This document shows positions 19,845 through 26,821 of a DNA stretch of 64,000 nucleotides, piece after piece. The first letter of the stretch is position 1, and each line of letters opens with the position of its first letter. The notes below the pieces were generated by a model. That model was not told the origin of the DNA. It saw only the letters and a list, made by a program, of their open reading frames with translations, and did no database searches. The position numbers and the translations under genes are program-made. This DNA is from Archangiaceae bacterium (GTDB taxonomy: Bacteria; Myxococcota; Myxococcia; Myxococcales; Myxococcaceae): positions 248,001 through 312,000 of the forward strand of contig JADJNS010000001.1 in the NCBI GenBank assembly GCA_016714225.1, given 5' to 3'.

Positions 19845-21494
19845 GTGCCCAAGCGGCGAACCCAAATCGCACTCCTCATCCCGGCCGCGGCAGTGGTGGC
19901 CGCCGTCCTGCTGCTCCTGCTCCGCGTCTTCCACCGTGAGCAGACCGAAGCCCTCGCCGAAATCGAAGGGCGCCGAGAGGCGCTGAAGCAGTACGCCGAG
20001 GCGGCGCTCTCGAAGCGGCTGCACGATGCGCTCACCGCGGTCGAGCCGCGCATCGAAGCGGCCAGCAAAGACCCGCTCATCGACGCCGAGGGCACGCTGT
20101 ACGTCACGGCCAACCAGCGCATGCTCCCGCCGTCGCCACCGAGCCCCAGCGACGCGGCGCTCGGCGACGACGACGAAGCGAGCGAGCGCCCGCTCGTCAA
20201 AGCCATCGTCACCGCGACCGACGACGCGGCACTGGAAAAATCTGTCCGTGCGCTGCTGCAGCACCGGGCCCGCTGGCGCACGCCCGTCGCGCACGACGCC
20301 GAGGCCCTCACCGAGGTGGTCGAGCACCTGCTGCCGCGGGCCGCGCCGCAGCTGCTCCGCGGCCTGCTGCGCGACGGCTTCCAGGGGCAAGACGGGCTCC
20401 AGCGCCGGCTCTTGCGCGGCCGCACCCAGCTGACCGCCGAGTCGCTCTCGAGGTGGTGCGCGCGCATCGCGACGCTCTCGCGCCGCGCGGGCATCGAAGC
20501 CGACGACTTCGAGGCGCGCTGCGCCGAGGCGCCCGTCGCCGACGCCGAGCTGCCGAACGTCTCTGCCCTTCCCGAAGGCCCGAGCCGGCTCGGAGCCTGG
20601 TACGTCGAGCGCGACGGCGACGTGGTGCGTGGCCTCAAGGTCGACACGGCGGCGGCCGCGCGCGAGGTGCAGCAGCAGATGAAGCAGCTCGGCCTGGTCG
20701 AGCCGGCCGACTGGGACGCGGCGCTCTCCCGGGCGCGCGACCTGTTCCGCCTCAAGGCCGGCCTGCTCGGCCTCATCGGAGTGCTCGGCGTCGGAGTCCT
20801 CGCGCTGGCCCAGCTCGCGCAGCGGCGCAAGGCGCGCTTCGTCGAGTTGAAAGAAGACTTCGTGGCGGCGGTGAGCCACGAGCTGAAGACCCCGCTCGCT
20901 TCGATGCGGGTGATGGCCGAGACGCTGCAGCACCGGCTCGAGGGGCACGCCGCGGCGAAGGACTACCCGACGCGCCTGGTGACCGAGGTCGATGGGCTGA
21001 CCGCGCTCATCGAGAACATTCTCTCGTTCAACCGCCTCGACAAGGGCCGCTGGCAGCCGCAGCGGGCGAACGTCTCACTGTCGTCGCTCGAGGCGGTGCT
21101 GCGCGACGACGCGCCCGGCGCGAAGCTCACCTTCGAGGGCTTCGACGGTGCGACGCTGAACGCCGACCCCGAGCTCTTGAAGCTGTGCCTGCTCAACCTC
21201 TTGCGCAACGCGTGCAAGTACAACGTGCGCAGCCCCATCGAGGTCGCGTTCTCGTACGCGAACGGCGTGCTGCGCGTGACCGACAACGGCATCGGCATCG
21301 CGCCGGCCGACCGTGAGCGGGTGTTCGAAGACTTCGTGCGCCTGAAAACCCCCGGAGCCCCGCCGCGGCCCGGCACGGGCCTGGGCCTGGCGCTGTGCCG
21401 GCGCATCGCCCAGATGCACGGAGGCACGCTCACCATCGAAGCGTCGAGCTCGGCAGGCACGACGATGGCGCTCACCCTGAGCGGAGGCCTTTAG
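19845..21494 (+). CDS. Sensor histidine kinase with large periplasmic domain
   Basis: A 549-residue protein starting with GTG. One membrane helix follows the charged start (about 8-28), then a periplasmic domain of about 275 residues, a second helix (about 303-325), a HisKA segment AAVSHELKTPLASM (His near residue 345), and a HATPase_c domain with NLLRNACKYN, DNGIGIAPADRERVFEDFV and GTGLGLALCRR. The periplasmic domain is not recognised. The partner is the OmpR-type regulator that follows. The last residues TLSGGL and the stop lie in a dispersed repeat that begins inside the gene. The signal is unknown. Confidence 0.92.
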   Translation: MPKRRTQIALLIPAAAVVAAVLLLLLRVFHREQTEALAEIEGRREALKQYAEAALSKRLHDALTAVEPRIEAASKDPLIDAEGTLYVTANQRMLPPSPPSPSDAALGDDDEASERPLVKAIVTATDDAALEKSVRALLQHRARWRTPVAHDAEALTEVVEHLLPRAAPQLLRGLLRDGFQGQDGLQRRLLRGRTQLTAESLSRWCARIATLSRRAGIEADDFEARCAEAPVADAELPNVSALPEGPSRLGAWYVERDGDVVRGLKVDTAAAAREVQQQMKQLGLVEPADWDAALSRARDLFRLKAGLLGLIGVLGVGVLALAQLAQRRKARFVELKEDFVAAVSHELKTPLASMRVMAETLQHRLEGHAAAKDYPTRLVTEVDGLTALIENILSFNRLDKGRWQPQRANVSLSSLEAVLRDDAPGAKLTFEGFDGATLNADPELLKLCLLNLLRNACKYNVRSPIEVAFSYANGVLRVTDNGIGIAPADRERVFEDFVRLKTPGAPPRPGTGLGLALCRRIAQMHGGTLTIEASSSAGTTMALTLSGGL

Positions 21495-21575
21495 GCCGCA
21501 GTCGAAGGGTGCCGACCCGCGCCGAGGCCGCAGCGCCCCATACTCCCTGCTCCAAGCAGCACGGCCCTCATCGCA
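21473..21575 (+). repeat. Dispersed ~180-bp repeat, copy B (partial)
   Basis: It begins CACCCTGAGCGGAGGC inside the last codons of the histidine kinase gene and continues to the CATACTCCC...TCCAAGCAGCAC block, after which similarity fades. The right part (CAGCCTTCGGC...GGGTTCGAC) is missing. So the repeat supplies the kinase C-terminus and is a shortened copy. Confidence 0.65.
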
Positions 21576-21627
21576 ACCGCAGCGGCCTGTGCGCCGCCAC
21601 CACGCAAAGCTATCGTCGCCCACGCCC

Positions 21628-22314
21628 ATGCCCCCCGCATCGGTACTCATCATCGAAGACGACGCGAACCTGCGGCTGACGCTCGAAGACAACCTCTCCG
21701 AGCAAGGCTACGCGGTGCGCGTCGCCTCCACCGTCGCCGAAGCCTGGAAGGCGCTCGAGGCGCAGCCGAGTGACGTCGTCATTCTCGACCTGATGCTGCC
21801 CGACGGAGACGGCTACGCGTTCTGCAAAGCCCTGCGCAAAAAGAATCTCCCCTCTCGCGTGCTGATGCTCACCGCGCGCAGCCTCGAAGAAGACCTGGTG
21901 CGCGGCTTCGACGCCGGCGCCGACGACTACCTCGCCAAGCCGTACCGCCTGCGCGAGCTGTACGCCCGCATCGCGGCCCTGCTGCGCCGCGCTCCAGCCG
22001 AGACGAAGACGTCGACCACCCACCGCTTCGGCCCATTCAGCCTCGAGGTGCACACCCGCAACGTCACCGGCCCGCAGGGCCCGGTCGAGCTGACGCGCAA
22101 AGAGTTCGACCTGCTCTTGATGCTGCTCGAGAGCAACGGCCGGGTGCTGAGCCGCGACGAGATTCTCGACCGCGTCTGGGGTGACGTGGTGGTCGACCTG
22201 CACACCGTCGACAACTTCGTCTCGTCGCTGAAGAAGAAGCTGAGCGTGAAGAAGGGCGAGCCGGGGTTCGAGCTCAAGACCGTGCGGGGCGTGGGCTTTC
22301 GTTGGGTGTGTTAG
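21628..22314 (+). CDS. OmpR/PhoB-family response regulator
   Basis: From ATG 21628 (MPPASVLIIEDDANLRL) 228 residues. The receiver has Asp11/Asp12, phospho-acceptor Asp54 (VVILDLMLPDGDG), LTARS and AKPYR. The winged helix is complete (TRKEFDLLLMLLESNGRVLSRDEIL, then VDNFVSSLKKKL and VRGVGFRW). It follows the histidine kinase gene, and the two are separated by repeat copy B, so they are likely partners even if not in one transcript. Target genes unknown. Confidence 0.92.
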   Translation: MPPASVLIIEDDANLRLTLEDNLSEQGYAVRVASTVAEAWKALEAQPSDVVILDLMLPDGDGYAFCKALRKKNLPSRVLMLTARSLEEDLVRGFDAGADDYLAKPYRLRELYARIAALLRRAPAETKTSTTHRFGPFSLEVHTRNVTGPQGPVELTRKEFDLLLMLLESNGRVLSRDEILDRVWGDVVVDLHTVDNFVSSLKKKLSVKKGEPGFELKTVRGVGFRWVC

Positions 22315-22326
22315 TAACCCGCGCCC

Positions 22327-22866
22327 ATGAACGAACGGGTGCTCGCGGTGCTGGTGCTGTCGCTGTCGTCGCTCGGCTGCAACCCGCAGCTGATTCTGCG
22401 CGGCAGCAGCAACGACTTCCTCAAGCACAAGGCGACCATCGTCTCGCTCAACCTGCAGCCGGCGCAGATTCAGCCGGTGCTCGACGAGCTGTTCTTCCAG
22501 CGCGGCTTCCGCCCCGCGTCGACGCAGACCGGAGACAAGGGCTCGGTCGTGGTCGTCTACAAGGGCTCGCGGCCGATTCCCCCTGACGCGGCGAACGTCG
22601 GCATCAACATCGGCTCGTGGTACGCGGCGCGCGTCGGCCCCAGCGAGAGCCCCGGCATCACCGACGTGGAAATCATCGGCAAGCCGATGGTGGGCGTGGT
22701 CGAGCTGTGCTCCGACCACGACAAGCGGCTCAACGACATCAAGTACACCTGCAACGACACCAAGGTGCCGCCCGACTGGGCCGGCAAGCACCTGGTGACG
22801 GGGCGCGACGAGACCGAGGTGGTCTCGTGGGTGCTGACCGGGCTGTACGAGCGGCTCAAGCGCTGA
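22327..22866 (+). CDS. Small lipoprotein, function unknown
   Basis: A 179-residue protein with lipobox SSLGC (Cys 18). The mature part is beta-rich with QVV-like strands and a Cys pair (VVELCSDHD and YTCNDTK). It follows the regulator gene after 12 bases. Nothing in it points to a function. Confidence 0.65.
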   Translation: MNERVLAVLVLSLSSLGCNPQLILRGSSNDFLKHKATIVSLNLQPAQIQPVLDELFFQRGFRPASTQTGDKGSVVVVYKGSRPIPPDAANVGINIGSWYAARVGPSESPGITDVEIIGKPMVGVVELCSDHDKRLNDIKYTCNDTKVPPDWAGKHLVTGRDETEVVSWVLTGLYERLKR

Positions 22867-22873
22867 TCAGCGC
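22860..22873. other. Perfect 14-bp palindrome GCGCTGATCAGCGC at convergent gene ends
   Basis: It holds the stop codons of both convergent genes (TGA on each strand). The same core GCTGATCAGC is present at 36085, 40286 and 59446 next to other stop codons. May form a short hairpin; no T tract. Confidence 0.45.
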
Positions 22874-23616
22874 AGCACGAAGCCCATGCCCAGCGGCAGG
22901 CGCGGCACCGCAGCCGGCACCGCGTGCTGCAGGTCGTCCTTCGCGATGGCCCACATCGCGTGCTTTCGCAGCCGGCGGTAGCCGCCGATGATGATGATGA
23001 GCGGCACCGGCAAGAGCAGCGGAGCCCACGCGACCTTGCCCTGCAGGAACAGCGCGGCGTCGTAGGTGCCGTGCAGGAAGATGGCGATGGCGAGGCCGCC
23101 GAGCAGCCCGGGGCCGGTGCGGTCGAAGCGCTTCTTCGCCGCGTAGTGGCCCATGAAGCCGCCCCAGATGGCGTGGCCAGGCACCGCGAGCACCGCGCGC
23201 ATGATGAACGTGCCGATGAAGCCGGCCATCGAGTGTGCGCCGAGCAGGTAGCCGACGTTCTCGACCAGCGCGAAGCCCAGGCCCGCGCGGGTGCCGTAGA
23301 CGATGCCGTCGAAGCGCTCGTCGAACGCGGGGTGGCGCCAGACCGCGAAGTAGAGGCAGAGCGCCTTGGCGGTCTCTTCGGTGACGCCGGCCACGATGTA
23401 CGCGGTGAACAGCGCGCCCTGGGCGGTCTGCGGGGCGCCGTGGCTGTTGTCGATGAGCACCTGAATGATGATGCAGGGAATCGTCGAGAGGCCGCCGAAG
23501 AGCGCGGTCTTGCGCAACAGCGAGCGGGGCTCGGGGCGCTTGGCGTCGTGCCGCTCGACGTACCACATGAGAAAGAGCGCGGGCAGCATGCCCGACAGCG
23601 CGACGATGAAGTTCAT
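22867..23616 (-). CDS. PrsW-family intramembrane metalloprotease
   Basis: Start at the ATG of MNFIVALSGM. Eight or so hydrophobic helices. Family motifs are intact: EE (Glu80-Glu81 in VTEETAK), FDGIVYGTRAGLGFALVEN (Glu119), HAIWGGFMGHY (His148) and LHGTYDA (His182), which together form the presumed zinc site. 249 residues fits the family. PrsW-type proteases cleave membrane anti-sigma factors in Bacillus; here no sigma or anti-sigma gene is adjacent, so the substrate is unknown. Divergent from the phosphodiesterase gene, 31 bases between starts. Confidence 0.9.
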   Translation of the reverse strand: MNFIVALSGMLPALFLMWYVERHDAKRPEPRSLLRKTALFGGLSTIPCIIIQVLIDNSHGAPQTAQGALFTAYIVAGVTEETAKALCLYFAVWRHPAFDERFDGIVYGTRAGLGFALVENVGYLLGAHSMAGFIGTFIMRAVLAVPGHAIWGGFMGHYAAKKRFDRTGPGLLGGLAIAIFLHGTYDAALFLQGKVAWAPLLLPVPLIIIIGGYRRLRKHAMWAIAKDDLQHAVPAAVPRLPLGMGFVLR

Positions 23617-23647
23617 GCGAGTGGGTCGCGAGCATAAGCTGCCGCCG

Positions 23648-24172
23648 ATGGAAAGAATCGGCATCGTCTCGGACACGCACGGGCTTTACGACGAGAAGCT
23701 CGCGCGGCTGTTCGAGGGCGTGTCGCTGATTCTGCACGCGGGTGACGTGGGCGCGTCGCAGGTGCTCACCCGGCTCACCGAGCTTGCGCCGGTGCGCGCG
23801 GTGGCCGGCAACAACGACACCGACCCGTGGGCGAAAGAGCTGCCGGCCGCGCGCGTCGAACGCGTGGGCAAGGTCGCGGTGCTCGTCATTCACGAGCTGG
23901 GGCGGCCCGAAGAGCCGAACGTGAAGGTGCAGTTTCTGCTGCAGGCCGAAGACCCGCGCGTCATCGTGAGCGGCCACTCGCACAAGGGCGAGCTGGTCGC
24001 GCACGAGGGGCGGCTCTACGTGAACCCCGGCGGAGCGGGAAAGAAGCGCTTCAAGCTGCTGCGCAGCGCCGCGGTGCTCGAGGTCGGCGCGAAGCAGCTC
24101 CGCGCCCGGCTCCACTCACTCGAGAGCGACGCCCTCGAGCAAGTGGCCGAAGCGACCCTCCCTCTCCCCTGA
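23648..24172 (+). CDS. YfcE-type metallophosphodiesterase
   Basis: A 174-residue calcineurin-like phosphodiesterase with all five metal motifs: SDTHG (Asp9, His11), HAGDVG (Asp33), GNND, HELG and GHSHKG. YfcE-type enzymes hydrolyse phosphodiesters in vitro; the physiological substrate is unclear. The last five residues (TLPLP) and the stop are encoded by a CCCTCTCCCC hairpin repeat, so the original C-terminus may have been different. Start ATG at MERIG. Confidence 0.88.
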   Translation: MERIGIVSDTHGLYDEKLARLFEGVSLILHAGDVGASQVLTRLTELAPVRAVAGNNDTDPWAKELPAARVERVGKVAVLVIHELGRPEEPNVKVQFLLQAEDPRVIVSGHSHKGELVAHEGRLYVNPGGAGKKRFKLLRSAAVLEVGAKQLRARLHSLESDALEQVAEATLPLP

Positions 24173-24183
24173 AGGGGAGAGGG
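24160..24183. repeat. CCCTCTCCCC hairpin repeat, copy 2, overlapping a stop codon
   Basis: A 10-bp perfect stem (CCCTCTCCCC / GGGGAGAGGG) with loop TGAA. The TGA of the phosphodiesterase gene is the loop. It is followed by ACGGAGTGAGGG, like copy 1. Confidence 0.75.
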
Positions 24184-24201
24184 ACGGAGTGAGGGTTGCC
24201 G

Positions 24202-25242
24202 TTACGGCGACAGCGCGACGCCGCGGTACGCGGTGTTGGTCGGCGCCGAGCTGAGCGGAACCGCGGTGGGAATCGTGGTGCCGTCGTCATCGAAGCGAAC
24301 CACGCGGGTCGGGTTCTCTGCGGTGGACACGATGATGATGTTGAGCGTGCCCTGGCGGAGCGCCGCGAGACCGCGGCAGCCGCTGGTGATGCCGGTGGTG
24401 AAGGTGGTGACGTAGGTCCACGTGCCGCCGACGAGAATGTACTTCACCACGCCGCCGCCGCTCGCGATGGCGCCATCGTCGCAGACGTAGAGCGTGTCAG
24501 CTCCAGCGGTGGCGTCGGTGTTGAGGCCCGCGAACGAGTAGGGGCTGCGGCCCGCGCCGCCGTCGAGACCCGGCAGCAGCGTGACCGTCTGTCCGCCCGT
24601 GGTGGGCAGCCCCGAGCCGACCGTCACCACGTTGACGAACGGCGAAGAGCCAGAGGTCGCGTACAGCTGGTTGTCGAAGATGTTCACGTGCCGCATGTTG
24701 TCGGGAGTGGAAATCAGCCGAGTCGAGCTCGCCGCGCCCAGCAGCGCGTAGTGCACGCCGCCGTCGCCAGCCGGAGAGCTGGTACCCGAGACCCAGAACG
24801 CCGTGCCGTCGACCGAGGCCGCGCCGCGCACGTTGCTCCCTGAGAACGCGTTGGTGAGGCGGGTGGTGAGGTCGAGGTTGCCGCTTCCGTCCACACGGCA
24901 GACCAGGCGAGTCGCTGCGGCCGCGGTTCCCGCCACTGCCAGAGTACCCGCGTCGGCCGCATAGCCGGCCATCACCAGGTATCGGCCGTCGACCGACCGG
25001 GTCAGCTCACCTTCGCTGGAGGTGCTGCCGGCCATGGTGAACGGAGGCGTCGCACCGCTCGGCACTACCGGCAACGCAATCGTCGAGGCCAGCGCGCCGG
25101 TCGCAATCGAGCGCTTCTCGAGCACCACCGCTGCCGCGGCGCTGCTCAGCGCCGCAGCGCCATCGCCCACGCGCACCACCCAGAACGAGCCGGCATCGAC
25201 CGACGAACCCGCGTCGGTCACGGTGCCGGCATCCGGTGGCAC
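24202..25242 (-). CDS. Beta-propeller half of a frameshifted lipoprotein
   Basis: The open frame starts at a GTG (VPPDAGTVTDAG...) and has no signal of its own. It carries repeated beta-rich stretches (SFWVVRVGDGAAALSSAAAAV, DGRYLVMAGYAADAG, HVNIFDNQLYAT) and looks like the C-terminal half of the Gly-rich lipoprotein encoded just upstream. Deleting one G from the GGGG at about 25244-25247 would join the two halves as ...LNVSW-VPPDAGTV... I therefore consider the two frames one gene broken by a frameshift, which may be real or a sequencing error. The propeller half is otherwise intact. Confidence 0.6.
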   Translation of the reverse strand: MPPDAGTVTDAGSSVDAGSFWVVRVGDGAAALSSAAAAVVLEKRSIATGALASTIALPVVPSGATPPFTMAGSTSSEGELTRSVDGRYLVMAGYAADAGTLAVAGTAAAATRLVCRVDGSGNLDLTTRLTNAFSGSNVRGAASVDGTAFWVSGTSSPAGDGGVHYALLGAASSTRLISTPDNMRHVNIFDNQLYATSGSSPFVNVVTVGSGLPTTGGQTVTLLPGLDGGAGRSPYSFAGLNTDATAGADTLYVCDDGAIASGGGVVKYILVGGTWTYVTTFTTGITSGCRGLAALRQGTLNIIIVSTAENPTRVVRFDDDGTTIPTAVPLSSAPTNTAYRGVALSP

Positions 25243-26146
25243 CCCACGAGACGTTCAGCGACACCGCGTCGATGTCGTAGCAGGCGCCGCCCGGCACGGG
25301 CTCGTCGTTGTTGAAGTCGTACTCGACGAGGTGCAGGTTGGTGCCGGTGCCGATGAAGGTGCCGGCGCCGGCGTCCCGATCCGCGCGCGTCACGGTCGAG
25401 CTGCCGCCCGCCACGAAGAAGTAGGGGCCCGAGCAACCACCGCCGGCCGTGCAGCCAGCCAACAGCTGCGGGCAGATGTCGCAGGCTCCGTACGTCGAGC
25501 CCGCGTCGTACGACTCGGTCGCCGGGTACGCCTGCCCGTGGAAGGCCTCGATGGCGAACAGCTCGGTCGGCGAGCCGGTCGTGCGGAACGAGAGCCCGGC
25601 GGTGATGTCGTTGGTGTCGTCGTAGTAGCCGTCAGTCACCGCGTTGGGCCAGTTGGTGATGTGCGTGCAGACCACCGCGCCGCCGCCAGTGCCACCGGCC
25701 GCGCCGCCCGCCGCGCCGCCAGCAGTGCCACCCGCCGTACCGCCGGCCGTGCCGCCCGCCGTACCGCCGGCCGTGCCACCCGCCGTACCGCCGGCAGTGC
25801 CACCCGCCGTACCGCCGGCCGTACCGCCAGCCGTGCCACCCGCCGTACCGCCGGCAGTGCCACCCGCCGTACCGCCGGCCGTGCCACCCGCCGTACCGCC
25901 GGCCGTGCCACCCGCCGTGCCGCCGCCAGTCGCCCCACCCGCCGACCCGCCCGTTCCGCCAGCGCGACCTCCGGCGCTACCGCCGCCGGCGCCGCCGTTC
26001 GCGACGCACTGCCCGGTCGCGGTGTCGCAGGTCTTGCCGGAGGTGCAGACGACTCCGGCGCACTTGTTTTCGGCACCACCGCCACCACAGCTGAGGGCGA
26101 GCATCACCGAAGAAACGGAAACGAGGACGGGCAGAAGCTGGCGCAT
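25007..26146 (-). CDS. Gly-rich lipoprotein, N-terminal half of a frameshifted gene
   Basis: From ATG 26146: MRQLLPVLVSVSSVML then ALSCGGG lipobox, a small Cys-rich EGF-like motif (CAGVVCTSGKTCDTATGQC), a very long AGGT repeat linker (about 35-130), then a Cys-containing domain (HITNWPNAVTDGYYDD, ICPQLLAGCTAGGGC, FDNNDEPVPGGACYDIDAV). After about 25245 the frame turns into non-protein-like sequence (Arg-rich) up to the stop at 25007, so the real product continues in the other frame, see the previous entry. Confidence 0.6.
   Translation of the reverse strand: MRQLLPVLVSVSSVMLALSCGGGGAENKCAGVVCTSGKTCDTATGQCVANGGAGGGSAGGRAGGTGGSAGGATGGGTAGGTAGGTAGGTAGGTAGGTAGGTAGGTAGGTAGGTAGGTAGGTAGGTAGGTAGGTAGGTAGGTAGGAAGGAAGGTGGGAVVCTHITNWPNAVTDGYYDDTNDITAGLSFRTTGSPTELFAIEAFHGQAYPATESYDAGSTYGACDICPQLLAGCTAGGGCSGPYFFVAGGSSTVTRADRDAGAGTFIGTGTNLHLVEYDFNNDEPVPGGACYDIDAVSLNVSWGATGCRHRDRRGFVGRCRLVLGGARGRWRCGAEQRRGSGGAREALDCDRRAGLDDCVAGSAERCDASVHHGRQHLQRR
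25716..25930 (-). repeat. 12-base tandem repeat coding for AGGT linker
   Basis: Units close to gccgccggccgtgccacc / gccgtacc, read on - strand as (GGTA)n, over about 215 bases. Polymorphism in length is expected. Confidence 0.85.
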
Positions 26147-26215
26147 GCCTCGCGTGTATTTCAAAGGAGCGCACCGCTCAACGACAGCCGCGCTTTTCGC
26201 GCCGTTACCGAATGG

Positions 26216-26821
26216 TCACGCGATGCGCAGCTGGTCGAGCAGGCTCTTGACGTTCTCCAGGTCGAGCATGATCAGCAGGTGCCCGCCGAACGTCGGCGCG
26301 TCGTTCGAGTGAAACCGCGCGTCGAGCACCAGCGCCGGAGCGCTCGCCGGGTACGCTCCCAGCACCATGCCCACGTCGCCCTCTTGCAGGTGCGGAGTCG
26401 ATGGCAGCACCCGCGCGCGCAACAGCTGCCCGATGGCCGTGCAGCACGACGACGCCACGATGTTCGCGGCCTCGGCCAGCGCCCCGCGCTCTTCGGTCGA
26501 CAGCCGCCCGTTCGCGGTGGGCCGCGCCAACAGCCGCCCGCCCAGCCGCCGCGCATCTTCGACCGGCAGCACCCACCACAGGTGCCCGCTCAGGTTGCCG
26601 TCGAAGGTGAAGCCGATGGTGACCGCGCGCATGCCGACGCCGCCGATCAACAGCGGCAGCTGACCCACGTCGACGTGCGAGACGTGCGGCACCTCGGTCA
26701 TCACGCCCAGCCCGCCCACCAGGCGCGCCAGCATCGACGCGGCGTGGCCTCCGCCGATGTTGGCGATTTCGCGCAGCGCGTCTTGCTGCGTGAGGGTGGT
26801 GCCGACCAGCCCCGAGCTCAT
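26216..26821 (-). CDS. cheC: CheC-type chemotaxis phosphatase
   Basis: 201 residues with two CheC/FliY phosphatase signatures, ALREIANIGGGHAASML (residues about 15-31) and ALAEAANIVASSC (about 113-125), each with the Glu and Asn that dephosphorylate CheY-P. The start overlaps the stop of cheA (TCAT on the + strand). In the set CheW/CheY/CheA/CheC it would be the signal-termination component, since no CheZ is seen. Confidence 0.85.
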   Translation of the reverse strand: MSSGLVGTTLTQQDALREIANIGGGHAASMLARLVGGLGVMTEVPHVSHVDVGQLPLLIGGVGMRAVTIGFTFDGNLSGHLWWVLPVEDARRLGGRLLARPTANGRLSTEERGALAEAANIVASSCCTAIGQLLRARVLPSTPHLQEGDVGMVLGAYPASAPALVLDARFHSNDAPTFGGHLLIMLDLENVKSLLDQLRIA

